Source of the DNA: Trichormus sp. NMC-1
GTDB lineage: Bacteria > Cyanobacteriota > Cyanobacteriia > Cyanobacteriales > Nostocaceae
Length of the DNA stretch: 64,000 bases
Reading direction: 5' to 3'
NCBI RefSeq assembly: GCF_001858025.1
Contig: NZ_LZQD01000002.1
Location: 151,261 to 215,260 of the forward strand
The notes under the pieces are model-generated. The model saw nothing but the letters and a program-made list of their open reading frames with translations, did not search any database and was not told the origin of the DNA. The position numbers were made by a program, and so were the translations under genes. Shown here piece by piece: positions 44,601-53,218 of this stretch (positions are counted from its first letter, which is position 1; each line of letters opens with the position of its first letter).

Positions 44601-45569
44601 ATGACCTATCTTGAAACAACCGCTAACTTTTATAGTGAAGTCGCCGAAACACCACAAATTGGATTATGTTGTGTCCAAAGCAGTCCTCTACAGCTACCTG
44701 GACTCAAAATTCCCATCCAGATGCAGGAAATGAATTATGGTTGCGGTACAACTGTTCATCCCACAGAACTAGCTAACGACCCAACCGTACTGTATGTAGG
44801 TGTTGGTGGTGGTTTGGAAGCACTGCAATTTGCTTACTTTTCTCGCCGTCCAGGTTCAGTGATTGCAATTGAGCCTGTAGCGGCTATGCGGTTAGCAGCA
44901 ATTCGTAATTTAGAAATTGCTGCTCAAGAAAATCCTTGGTTTGAGCCGAATTTTGTGGAAATTCGAGAAGGAGATGCTTTTGCTTTACCTGTTCCTGATG
45001 CTTCTGTAGATGTAGTAGCGCAAAATTGTCTATTTAATATTTTTAAACCAGCCGATTTACACTTAGCTTTAAAAGAAGCTTTTCGGGTTTTAAAGCCCAA
45101 TGGACGCTTACTGATGAGCGATCCTATTGCTACTCGTCCCATTCCCGAACATCTGCAAAATGATGAACGAATGCGGGCTATGTGCCTATCGGGAGCAATG
45201 ACTTATGAGCAGTATATCGAACATCTTATTAATGCTGGCTTTGGTCAGGTAGAAATTCGGGCGCGTCGTCCTTACCGTATCCTCAATCGCCAAAATTATG
45301 GTTTAGAAGCACATTTACTATTAGAAAGTCTCGATTGTGTAGCTTTTAATGTGCCAATTCCTGAAGATGGTGCTTGCATTTTTACAGGTAAAACAGCTAT
45401 TTACACTGGAGTAGAACCCTTTTTTGATGACAAAGCTGGACACATTCTCCAAGAAGGAGTCCCTGCGGCTGTATGTGATAAAACTGCTGCAAAATTAGCT
45501 GCATTACACACAGAAGAAATACTGATTACAGATTCAACTTGGCATTACAATGGTGGCGGTTGTTGTTAG
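44601..45569 (+). CDS. arsM: Arsenosugar-pathway arsenite methyltransferase ArsM
   Basis: This 322-residue SAM-dependent methyltransferase has 'VLYVGVGGGLEALQFAYFSR' as the SAM motif, an N-terminal cysteine pair (LCCVQSS), 'DVVAQNCLFNIFKPAD' and a C-terminal GGGCC. These match the ArsM subgroup of arsenosugar biosynthesis, which methylates arsenite to dimethylarsenic species. The stop TAG is the first part of a dispersed repeat (TTAGAGGATGTTTTAAAAGT). Its usual partner arsS follows, but 1.06 kb away because of repeats and a stray segment copy. Confidence 0.88.
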   Translation: MTYLETTANFYSEVAETPQIGLCCVQSSPLQLPGLKIPIQMQEMNYGCGTTVHPTELANDPTVLYVGVGGGLEALQFAYFSRRPGSVIAIEPVAAMRLAAIRNLEIAAQENPWFEPNFVEIREGDAFALPVPDASVDVVAQNCLFNIFKPADLHLALKEAFRVLKPNGRLLMSDPIATRPIPEHLQNDERMRAMCLSGAMTYEQYIEHLINAGFGQVEIRARRPYRILNRQNYGLEAHLLLESLDCVAFNVPIPEDGACIFTGKTAIYTGVEPFFDDKAGHILQEGVPAAVCDKTAAKLAALHTEEILITDSTWHYNGGGCC

Positions 45570-45604
45570 AGGATGTTTTAAAAGTATTTTTGGTAACATC
45601 AAAA

Positions 45605-45666
45605 GTCTCAGAACCTAACCCCCAACCCCTTCCCTACCAGGGAAGGGGAGTAAGAATCAAAGCCTC
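45605..45666. repeat. Dispersed 'acctaacccccaacccc' repeat, left flank of the second segment copy
   Basis: The sequence starting GAACCTAACCCCCAACCCC with the palindrome CCTTCCCTACCAGGGAAGG is the reverse complement of a repeat near 63771-63836. It is cut off at 'aaagcctc' exactly where the copied segment begins at 45667; the other copy continues with 'tccccttgtag' at this point. Confidence 0.75.
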
Positions 45667-46229
45667 ATTGTTTACGCTTCGGTTATTGATTATTTGAATA
45701 AGTCAACTGAACGACGACGTTGCTTTATTAATAGAAACTCTAAAGATTTCGATAATCCAGATATTCAAGAAGCTTTAGATAGATATAATTGTCGAATATT
45801 ATTTAATTTTGATGCTGGATTTGGCTATATTAAAAATCAAATTCAAATTATCTAACTAACTTAAGTTGTGATTACAAAACCTGCAACTTACTTTATAATT
45901 TAGATAAAGTTGATATCATCCCCAAGGAGACTCATCATGACAGCTATCACCATCAACTTAAACCCTATTATCCAACTTACCGACAACCAATTTTATCAAC
46001 TCTGCCGAGAAAATCCTGAAGTCAAATTTGAACGCAATGCAGATGGAAAATCATTGATAATATCACCAACAGGAGGAGAAACAGGAAAACGTAATTTTGA
46101 AATTGGTATTGATTTTGGGATTTGGAATCGTCAAACTAAATTAGGAGTTTGTTTCGATTCTTCCACTTGTTTTAAACTTCCCAATGGTGCAAATCGTTCT
46201 CCTGATGTTGCTTGGATCAAAAAAGAGAG
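45667..46229 (+). pseudogene. Stray copy of the PIN 3' end and Uma2 5' end
   Basis: This segment matches 42655-43217 and carries the end of the PIN gene and the first 97 codons of uma2 with its ribosome-binding site. The Uma2 frame from 45937 runs out of the copy into unrelated DNA and stops at 46260, giving about 107 residues without the catalytic Glu strand. No function is expected. It separates arsM from arsS. Confidence 0.88.
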
Positions 46230-46360
46230 TTATTCTTCCTTAATTAACCCAAGTTGCTAGTCATCTCGTTAAGGCTGGTAATGGGTAATGGGTGATAAAA
46301 TCGCAGTCTTAATCCTGTTCATCTTTAAATCTTGTAAATCAGGATTCTGACAATTTTTCT

Positions 46361-46582
46361 AAGAGGATGTTTGAAAAGTTTTCGGCGAATATAATTCGCT
46401 ACTACACAAGCGAAGTCCACCTATTCCTACGGTCCCGTAAGGGATACGTGGACTAATGAAAAATCAAGGCTTCTGAACCCACGAAGGTGGGTTTTGTCTG
46501 TGTAGCCGCGTTCGCGTAGCGTGCTGGAAGCATCTTTATAATCGCCCAGAGAGTATGAATTTAGACTTTTCAAACACCCTCT
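46361..46582. mobile_element. MITE-like element, 222 bp (AGAGGATGTTTGAAAAG ends)
   Basis: The ends AGAGGATGTTTGAAAAG and CTTTTCAAACACCCTCT form a 17-bp terminal inverted repeat with one mismatch. The interior contains smaller palindromes (AAACCCACC-type hairpin, 'gtgtagccgcgttcgcgtagc') and no gene. A separate left end of the same family (AGAGGATGTTTTAAAAGT) lies at the arsM stop codon. Outer matching AAGTTGCTAG/CTAGCAACTT arms lie near 46250 and 46584. Confidence 0.65.
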
Positions 46583-46632
46583 AACTAGCAACTTCCTTAA
46601 TTAGTTTTTTTAGCTTAGAATTAAGATCAAAA

Positions 46633-47646
46633 ATGGTTCAGCAAAAAGTAATTCCTTTAGCTTTAGATTCAGTCATCACACCTTTTAGAAAAAAGCTGGA
46701 TTTACCTTTAACAAAAAAGCAAATTACTGTTTTACAAATCAATTTGGGGAAACGTTGTAATTTAGCTTGTAGTCATTGTCATGTCGAAGCTAGTCCCAAA
46801 CGCACTGAAGAACTTTCTCCAGAAGTTTGTCAGCAATTAATTACATTAATTGAGAAATTCCCCCAAATTAAATTTGTAGACTTGACAGGTGGCGCTCCGG
46901 AAATGCTCTATGGTTTTAAACCAATTGTAGAGGCCGCACGAGCTAATGGTAAACAGGTAATTGTGCGTTCTAATTTGACTATTTATTTTGAATCAGGGTT
47001 TAGTGATATTCCTGATTATTGCGCTCAACATCAAGTCAGAATTGTGGCTTCTTTACCTTGCTATCTCTCTGACAACGTTGATAAAATGCGGGGAAATGGT
47101 GTGTATGATGCCTCAATTCGCGCTCTGCAATGGCTGAATCGTCTTGGTTATGGTCAAGACCCCAATTTAATCCTTGACTTAGTTTATAATCCTCAACTTC
47201 CAGCTACAGCAAACTTTTCTCTCACGCCTAATCAAGTTAGTCTGGAACAAGATTACAAGGTGTTCTTACAAGAAAATTTTGGAATTTGGTTTAACAACTT
47301 ATTCGCAATTACAAATCTACCAATTGGACGAACTAAGTTATATTTAGAACGCAAAGAACTACACAGACCTTATCTCCAATTTCTGGAATCTAATTTTAAC
47401 TCTACTACTGTTGAGCATTTAATGTGTAGAGATGAAATCTCTATTGACTATCTGGGTAATGTCTATGATTGCGATTTTAATCAGATGGAAAATCTACCAT
47501 CAAAAACTCATGATGGTGAAATGCTAACTGTTAATAAATTATTGACTGCTGGCACATTAGATTTAATCGAAAATATCAGAACTGCAAATTACTGTTATGG
47601 TTGTACTGCTGGTTCTGGTTCTAGTTGTGGTGGTACTTTAATTTGA
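46633..47646 (+). CDS. arsS: Arsenosugar biosynthesis radical SAM protein ArsS
   Basis: This 337-residue radical SAM enzyme has the CNLACSHC iron-sulfur motif near residue 42, 'DLTGGAPEM' and a C-terminal DUF3641-type region with 'MCRDEISIDYLGNVYDCDFNQ' (read in two parts) and CYGCTAGSGSSCGG. In the known pathway ArsS adds the 5'-deoxyadenosyl group to dimethylarsenite made by ArsM, giving the arsenosugar precursor. It probably has its own promoter now, because the spacer from arsM is interrupted. Confidence 0.9.
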   Translation: MVQQKVIPLALDSVITPFRKKLDLPLTKKQITVLQINLGKRCNLACSHCHVEASPKRTEELSPEVCQQLITLIEKFPQIKFVDLTGGAPEMLYGFKPIVEAARANGKQVIVRSNLTIYFESGFSDIPDYCAQHQVRIVASLPCYLSDNVDKMRGNGVYDASIRALQWLNRLGYGQDPNLILDLVYNPQLPATANFSLTPNQVSLEQDYKVFLQENFGIWFNNLFAITNLPIGRTKLYLERKELHRPYLQFLESNFNSTTVEHLMCRDEISIDYLGNVYDCDFNQMENLPSKTHDGEMLTVNKLLTAGTLDLIENIRTANYCYGCTAGSGSSCGGTLI

Positions 47647-47733
47647 TCTAAACTCAAAATTTATCAGCATTTGTTGGGTTTTGCTGTCGCTTAACCCAAC
47701 CTACAAAAACTTTTAACCAAAAAGTATTGGATG

Positions 47734-48552
47734 TCAAATTTGTGAACTTTTCATGATGACAGTACCGGTGGGACGAGAGACATTTGGATCTTTTTCTAAG
47801 GTGACAATTATCCCAGAAAATTCTGGGTGAGAAAATTCTTTGTACATTTGATTTGTAAATGGTAACTCATAGGCAGCATTTCCCCAAAGATATGGCTTGA
47901 CTTCACCACAGGGTAACTTCTCACTAGCAACAACTGTCCATAATAAGTAGACATAACCAGGAGGTGGGGCGGGAAGATTTTGAAAAAGCATTACCGCTTT
48001 TTGTTGTTCAGAATTGATAACTATACTCCCTGAAGCCACCTCTGTAGAGTTGACTCCTTTAAAAGTAAACAGTCGCGTTTCATTATTTTGGAGCATGGAT
48101 TTCACTACTTGAGCTTGAGCAAAATCCTGGACTAAACGCTGGTTTTCTGCTGTGATTATCCCCAGATTTTGTCGTAGCCGATAGTTATCAACCCCTAGAA
48201 CTACTGCACATAGTACAGCAATGCTACCAAAAATTATTCTCCATGTAAGTGGTTTTTGTGTTGGCGTTAACTTGTTAATTTCCTGAACTTTAATCTCTTG
48301 TACAGTAGCTTGATGAGCAGAGTTTTGAGCTTGTTCTAGAATTTTGGGTAGCAGATGGGCTGGTGCTTCTACTTGAGTAAAGCCATCTAATACTTGTTGC
48401 AGAACTTCCTGCAAATCATCAACTTCAGTAATCAGTTCTGGGTGTTCATCAATTAGTAGCCGAAACTCTTCAGCTTCTTCAGGGGTGAGATCATCAACGA
48501 CAAACCCCGCAGCTAAGTTATTTATATATTCGGAATCAAAAGATTTATTCAT
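47734..48552 (-). CDS. RskA-like anti-sigma factor
   Basis: This 272-residue protein has a cytoplasmic anti-sigma domain (1 to about 90, 'NNLAAGFVVDDLTPEEAEEF') without the HxxxCxxC zinc motif, one membrane helix (about 105-122), a coiled coil and a periplasmic RskA C-terminal domain (GYVYLLWTV, 'GEVKPYLWG', 'SGIIVTLEKDPNVSRPTGTVI'). A single periplasmic cysteine (LPCGE) is visible. It overlaps the sigma gene by 8 bp. It should hold the ECF sigma factor at the membrane until a signal arrives. Confidence 0.87.
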   Translation of the reverse strand: MNKSFDSEYINNLAAGFVVDDLTPEEAEEFRLLIDEHPELITEVDDLQEVLQQVLDGFTQVEAPAHLLPKILEQAQNSAHQATVQEIKVQEINKLTPTQKPLTWRIIFGSIAVLCAVVLGVDNYRLRQNLGIITAENQRLVQDFAQAQVVKSMLQNNETRLFTFKGVNSTEVASGSIVINSEQQKAVMLFQNLPAPPPGYVYLLWTVVASEKLPCGEVKPYLWGNAAYELPFTNQMYKEFSHPEFSGIIVTLEKDPNVSRPTGTVIMKSSQI

Positions 48553-49150
48553 ATATTGATAAATCAGAATCTAGTAAAATGCGCTTGAGTTTTAGTAATC
48601 CTTGACGAGTGCAGGTTTTAACTGTACCCAGAGGAATATCAATTTGTTTAGCAATTTCCGACTGACTTAATCCTTGGTTATAAGCTAGTTCGATGACCTG
48701 ACGTTGTTTTTCTGGGAGTTCTAAAAGAGCATTGTAAATTCGCTCCGCTCGCTCTGCAAAACTCGCTTGTTCAACGGGTGTAGACTCTGGTATGGCTTCA
48801 TTTGTCATTGTTTGTCCCCAGCGTTCCACAAGTTTGAGTTGTCTAGTTCGAGCGCGTAGCTTATCTATTGCCCGCGATCGCGTGACCGTTACCAAATAGC
48901 GCACAAAAAAGCGACAATCTGGATTACTAGATGCTTTTCGCCACAGTGTCAAAAAAATTTCTTGAGTCAAGTCTTCAGCTTCTTGGGAATCAGCCAAAAT
49001 TTTCAGCGCTAATCCATAAACTAAGCGACCATGACGATTGAACAAAACGCTTAATGCCGAAGAATCGCCATTTTTGAGCGCCATAAACAAAGCTTCATCA
49101 TTAATAGATGAAACCTCTCTCGAATTTGACTGGGGAAGTTTATGCTCCAT
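48545..49150 (-). CDS. ECF-type RNA polymerase sigma factor
   Basis: This 201-residue sigma-70 has only regions 2 ('LFNRHGRLVYGLALKILADSQEAEDLTQEIFLTLWR', read in parts) and 4 ('LELPEKQRQVIELAYNQGL', 'SEIAKQIDIPLGTVKTCTRQGL'), the ECF architecture. It is co-transcribed with the overlapping RskA-like anti-sigma gene. It is divergent from a thioredoxin/CcdA cluster starting 340 bp away, which is a reasonable candidate target, though no promoter match was established. Confidence 0.9.
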   Translation of the reverse strand: MEHKLPQSNSREVSSINDEALFMALKNGDSSALSVLFNRHGRLVYGLALKILADSQEAEDLTQEIFLTLWRKASSNPDCRFFVRYLVTVTRSRAIDKLRARTRQLKLVERWGQTMTNEAIPESTPVEQASFAERAERIYNALLELPEKQRQVIELAYNQGLSQSEIAKQIDIPLGTVKTCTRQGLLKLKRILLDSDLSIYE

Positions 49151-49490
49151 GCTGTTGCAAAAACAGGTATAAATATATGCCGGAGCAAGTCGGGGATAAG
49201 CTTTGTTTCATTACCTCTCCAAAACTCAAACAAGCAACTCTTTCTTCTAAAAAATACCATCTATTCTGATGACGAATGACATCAGGAGATCGGATTGGAT
49301 AGTCTCGAAAAATAATTTATCAATAAATGGGATTTAATTAAATCCAGTTTTGATAATCACTCGTCTTATAGATAGATGCCCCACAATTCACCATTGCAAT
49401 TGCGATTTTGAGGAGAACAAGCACAAAATGCACTCCCAGGCGCATTGTGGTAGCGTCTTGCAATTCAATATTGAGAACAGGAAAAATTTG

Positions 49491-50000
49491 ATGTCTAAAT
49501 ATATAGATTCCTTGCTGAAAATTTCTTTGAGTAGCCTAGTTTTTACTGCATCAATGTTAGCTACAACCTCAGCTACTATTTCTGCAACTGAAACATCAAT
49601 CACAAAAATTGCTCAGGTAAAACCATCTACTGCTACCACCAACTCTGTAGGCGGACCTCTAGCTAAAGAACTTCAGGGAAAACCAGTCATAGTGGATGTA
49701 TTTGCTACCTGGTGTGGTGGCTGCAAAAATATTGCCCCCACTCTATCGCAATTGAAACAAAAATATTCCGGCAAAGTTAACTTTGTGGTTTTAGATGTAA
49801 CAGATAAAGCCAAACTAAAACAGACGGAAGCAATGGCACAAAAATTAGGTTTGGGTAAATTCCTAAAAGCTAATAAGAGTAAAACCAGCACGGTAGCTAT
49901 TATTGATCCGGCCACTGGCAACATTTTAGCCATATACCAAAATAATGCTAATAAAGCAGACTACACCAAAATACTCGAAACAGCCTTATCTAAAAAGTAA
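49491..50000 (+). CDS. Exported thioredoxin-fold protein (WCGGC)
   Basis: This 169-residue protein has a signal peptide (about residues 1-33, MSKYIDSLLKISLSSLVFTA...) and a thioredoxin domain with active site TWCGGCKNIAPTL and cis-Pro region 'TSTVAIIDP'. It likely acts in the periplasm or thylakoid lumen as a disulfide reductase. The start at 49491 has ACAGGAAAA upstream and begins the signal peptide; an open extension upstream is not natural. The next gene, 28 bp downstream, is a close paralogue. Confidence 0.83.
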   Translation: MSKYIDSLLKISLSSLVFTASMLATTSATISATETSITKIAQVKPSTATTNSVGGPLAKELQGKPVIVDVFATWCGGCKNIAPTLSQLKQKYSGKVNFVVLDVTDKAKLKQTEAMAQKLGLGKFLKANKSKTSTVAIIDPATGNILAIYQNNANKADYTKILETALSKK

Positions 50001-50028
50001 TTGAAATCAAACTTGAGGAGAAAAACTA

Positions 50029-50541
50029 ATGTACAAACATACCAAAATTTTACTAAATTTACTGTGTTTAGGCGGATTGATTTTGACAGTATCATGCAGC
50101 CCAAAAACATCAGATAATATTTCTCAAAATCAAGCTCCATCAACTACAGATGTTGCTCAAAAATATCCCAGTGTAGGTAAAGCCAAATCTCTAGGAACTC
50201 CTTTAGCTAAACAACTTCAAGATAAACCAGTATTAGTAGATGTATTTGCTAGTTGGTGTTCCGCTTGTAAAAATATTGCTCCAACATTATCACAATTAGA
50301 AAAAGACTATAACGGAAAAGTTCATTTTGTAGTTCTGGATGTTAGCGATAAATCCACCACAGCCCAAGCAGAAGCTAAAGCAAAAGAACTAGGACTTAGT
50401 GAATTTTTAGCTGCAAACAAATCTCAAACAGGAATGCTCACAATCATCGATCCTGTAACAGGAAAAGTATTAGCACAACACCGCAATAATCCTAATTTAG
50501 AAGATTACAAAACAGTTCTTGATGTCGCTTTAGCTAAATAA
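50029..50541 (+). CDS. Thioredoxin-fold lipoprotein (WCSAC)
   Basis: This 170-residue paralogue of the preceding gene is a lipoprotein: the signal ends in LTVSC, with Cys23 as the lipidated residue. The thioredoxin active site is SWCSACKNIAPTLSQLEKDY. The two proteins share most of the domain ('LAKxLQxKPVxVDVFAxWC', 'FVVLDVxDK', 'GLxxFLxANKS'), indicating a tandem duplication in which one copy is soluble and one is membrane-tethered. GAGGAG precedes the ATG. Confidence 0.87.
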   Translation: MYKHTKILLNLLCLGGLILTVSCSPKTSDNISQNQAPSTTDVAQKYPSVGKAKSLGTPLAKQLQDKPVLVDVFASWCSACKNIAPTLSQLEKDYNGKVHFVVLDVSDKSTTAQAEAKAKELGLSEFLAANKSQTGMLTIIDPVTGKVLAQHRNNPNLEDYKTVLDVALAK

Positions 50542-50708
50542 ACCCATGAAATTAGAAAATTCCCAATCTCAAACTTAGCTCCTTTGCGTCTACCCTGCGG
50601 GATCTCCTGACGGAGATTGCGCGAAACATAATTAATCCTGCCATTATCCAACCCCAAAAATAAATTGCGCCTTGCTTTGCTTAGATGAATTGACTTCAGA
50701 AGAAATCC

Positions 50709-51560
50709 ATGAAACAAATACCTCAATCGTCAATAGAACAAACCTCTTTCCAGCGTTCTAAAATCTCAAAAAAATGGCTAATTTACGCTGGATTAGGATT
50801 ACTTACCCTAGTTTTGGTGATCACATTTGGACCAGTGATTAGTCACCCGATTGTACGAGTCATTTCCATTGTCGAAAACCATTATCAGCAGTGGTTTGAT
50901 CAACAGGACACAGGAAATCCTTTGGTGTTGATACCTTTGGCGTTTATTGGTGGGTTACTTGCTAGTGTTTCCCCCTGTATCTTGGCACTTTTGCCGGTCA
51001 ACCTCAGCTACATCGGCACATTAAATATTAAATCTCGTGGGGATGCTTTTATTAAAGCTGGCTTGTTTGTTCTGGGAGCAGTCACAATTTTAAGTCTGTT
51101 TGGCTTGGTTTCATCTTTTGCCGGGACTGTAATGGTAGAGTACCGAGGCTATATCAATATTATTGTGGGATTGATTATGGGTGTAATGGGTTTGTGGTTG
51201 ATGGGAGTGGTAAATATTCCCCTACCACAGATGAATGTGAATTTGCCCCAAGCTGGTCCTTATGGAGTGGGTTTGACCTTTGCGTTGGTGAGTTCCCCCT
51301 GTGCTAGTCCGGTGTTGTTTGCAGTGTTGGCAGCAGCAGCGGCAACAGGTTCGCAGATATTGGGGACGCTGACGATGGTAAGTTATGCTTTGGGCTACAC
51401 CCTGTTGATTTTCCTAGCTAGTTTATTTACAGGACTGGCTAAACAAAGTAAGCAGTTGTTACAACATTCTGAGGGAATTATCCGCTTTGGTAGTATGGCG
51501 CTGATTTTGACTGGGGCATATTACCTATTTACGGGGACTCAATGGTTTGTTGGAAGTTAG
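50709..51560 (+). CDS. CcdA/DsbD-type transmembrane thiol-disulfide transporter
   Basis: This 283-residue protein has an N-terminal helix plus a periplasmic segment, then six helices of the CcdA family with the two reactive cysteine motifs ASVSPCILALLPVNLSYIG and SSPCASPVLFAV. CcdA proteins carry electrons from cytoplasmic thioredoxin across the membrane to extracytoplasmic thiol proteins. With the two exported thioredoxins upstream it makes a plausible electron relay. It starts 167 bp after the lipoprotein gene; the spacer holds a 'ctgcgggatctcctgacggagattgcgcg' repeat. Confidence 0.87.
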   Translation: MKQIPQSSIEQTSFQRSKISKKWLIYAGLGLLTLVLVITFGPVISHPIVRVISIVENHYQQWFDQQDTGNPLVLIPLAFIGGLLASVSPCILALLPVNLSYIGTLNIKSRGDAFIKAGLFVLGAVTILSLFGLVSSFAGTVMVEYRGYINIIVGLIMGVMGLWLMGVVNIPLPQMNVNLPQAGPYGVGLTFALVSSPCASPVLFAVLAAAAATGSQILGTLTMVSYALGYTLLIFLASLFTGLAKQSKQLLQHSEGIIRFGSMALILTGAYYLFTGTQWFVGS

Positions 51561-51660
51561 GATAATAGTTAGGAGAGGTAACAGGTAAGGAATACAGACA
51601 TTCTTGTTTTCAATCAATATGTACAATTAATTTTGCTTGGGTACTTGTATAGCAGGGTAA

Positions 51661-51684
51661 GGGTAAAGCGCTTTTGCTTTACCC
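51661..51684 (+). terminator. Hairpin after the CcdA-like gene
   Basis: GGGTAAAGC and GCTTTACCC form a 9-bp stem with a 6-base loop, between the convergent CcdA-like gene and the RTX remnant. A near-identical arm sequence occurs in the terminator at 38860. Confidence 0.65.
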
Positions 51685-51692
51685 CTATGACA

Positions 51693-52657
51693 CTAGGCAA
51701 CCAAACTGAAATTACTACTACTGAGGGTGATATCAGAATTACCTAAATAAGCAAATTCAAATACTGCTGATGCACCGACAACAGTTAGAAGGTAATTACT
51801 GCTTGTTCCTTGCAGTTGAATAATATCTCCGGTGTTGAAGTCAGTAATGTCGCCATAGTCGCTACTACCATTAGTTAGAGTATTGCCATCATCATAATAA
51901 ACCTTGGTAGCATTTCCTAAGATAAAGCGATCGCTCCCAGTACCACCCGTGTGAACATCTACTTCTCCTAATCCGGGAGTAAGACTTGCTCCATTAACAC
52001 CATCAATAGTGTCATTACCACCCCCAGCATTAACGGTGTCCTCACCTTCACCACCATTGATAATGTCATTGCCACTGCCAGTAGTGATAGTGTCATTAGC
52101 ACCTGTACCAGTAATCTGAAACCGATTAATCCCAGAGAAATCAACTCTGTCTGGGTAGCCGTTACCAGCGGAGTTGAGTCGATAAGCTGAACCATAAAAT
52201 CCTTCTGTACCTGCGTAGGTAGATAAGGTCATCCCACGTCCAGTATCACCTATGGAGTAATCAATTATTAGTAAATCATCTCCTGCTGCTCCATTGGCAT
52301 TGTCAATCCCTAATCCAGTGTTTATCGTGTCGTTACCAGAAGTTCCTGTAATCGTATCATTCCCGTTAGTTCCCGTAAAATTCTGCTGTTCTACCTGAAT
52401 AACTTGCCCATTTACCGCAATCGTCCCGTGATCATCTTCAGCTTTCAAAGCCTGTAAAGTCTCAGTATCCAGACTATTACCCTGTACCAACTCAGCAAAA
52501 ATCGCCCCTTCATCTCCAGCGCTATCCGTCAGGTTGATTTGAGCATCAACAAAATGCCCAATTTCCTCTAAAAGAACCGCACTAATAGCTTCTGTTGTGG
52601 AAGTGTTAACAAAGCTATCTGATAGATAAATTGTATTCGTACTACTAGCATAAGCAA
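51693..52657 (-). pseudogene. 5'-truncated RTX calcium-binding protein gene, cut by a MITE-like element
   Basis: The reading frame can be followed from 52657 to the stop at 51693 without a plausible start codon. It begins inside a domain that reads 'STNTIYLSDSFV' and 'AVLLEEIGHFVDAQINLTD', an EEIGH metallopeptidase-like motif common in cyanobacterial RTX proteins. RTX repeats follow (NGNDTITGTSGNDTI, GSGNDIINGGEGEDTV) and a C-terminal secretion-type region. The frame runs into TACAGCAC... repeat sequence at 52658 and then meets a stop. A TTG-initiated 265-residue fragment could in principle be made. Confidence 0.8.
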
Positions 52658-52966
52658 TACAGCACTTCCCAGTGTCATGAGGTACAAGAACCCCACCCCC
52701 AACCCCCTAAGAGCAAGCGATGAGGGGGCTATGATGTACCTTATAAGAGCGGAAACCACTGTAGATCACCAACTTCTTATAGAATTGGAGGATCTAAATC
52801 ATTGACTTTATATCCAACTTACTCAATGACCAATCAATCGAGAAGAACCCCACCCCCGTTTTACTAACGTAAAACTTCTCCTCCCCTCAAGAGAGGAGGG
52901 GACTAAGGAGTGAGGTAGAATGGCTGTGGGAAACCCCTACTGACTAACTCTTGTATTCTGCTATAT
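52658..52966. mobile_element. Composite MITE-like element (degenerate TACAGCAGA family) with nested repeats
   Basis: The left end TACAGCACTTCCCAGTGTCA runs on to 'tgaggtac', matching the reverse complement of the right end of the elements at 16098 and 27033. The right end ('ttgtattctgctata') resembles their left end in reverse. Inside are two 'gaaccccaccccc' repeats, a palindromic TTTACTAACGTAAAA stem and 'ctcccctcaagagagg'. It interrupts the RTX gene. Confidence 0.6.
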
Positions 52967-53038
52967 ACAATATTGATTTTCTGCAAAATTAAAGCCTAGT
53001 GTTTTAATATACGAATTTAAACAGATATCGCCATATTT

Positions 53039-53160
53039 ATCTATCTAATGGAGGAATCAGGATACAGAGCATAAATACTAAATAATTAACTATTCCGATC
53101 ACCTGACGAACTTTAATACATTTCCCCTGTTGATATCTGACAACGGGGGATTTATTCAAA
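53039..53160 (+). ncRNA. Putative small RNA unit 1 (tandem pair)
   Basis: This unit aligns along its whole length with 53219-53347. Shared blocks are TATCTxTCTxAxGGA, GGATA-x-GAG, an AT-rich AAATAxTxAAT stretch, CCGATxACC, ACTTTA, and a terminal stem CCCCTGTTG / CAACGGGGG followed by TTTATT. The design (possible promoter, short unpaired stretch, terminator) suggests a small RNA gene on the plus strand. No coding frame is conserved. I do not recognise an Rfam family. Confidence 0.5.
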
Positions 53161-53218
53161 CTTATATAAATCATCCAAATCAGACAAATTATACTAAATA
53201 GCAATATTAATCATACAT

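Noticed and set aside
46361..46582. Insertion sequence with transposase between arsM and arsS
   Set aside because: Terminal inverted repeats exist, but the 222-bp interior has no coding frame.
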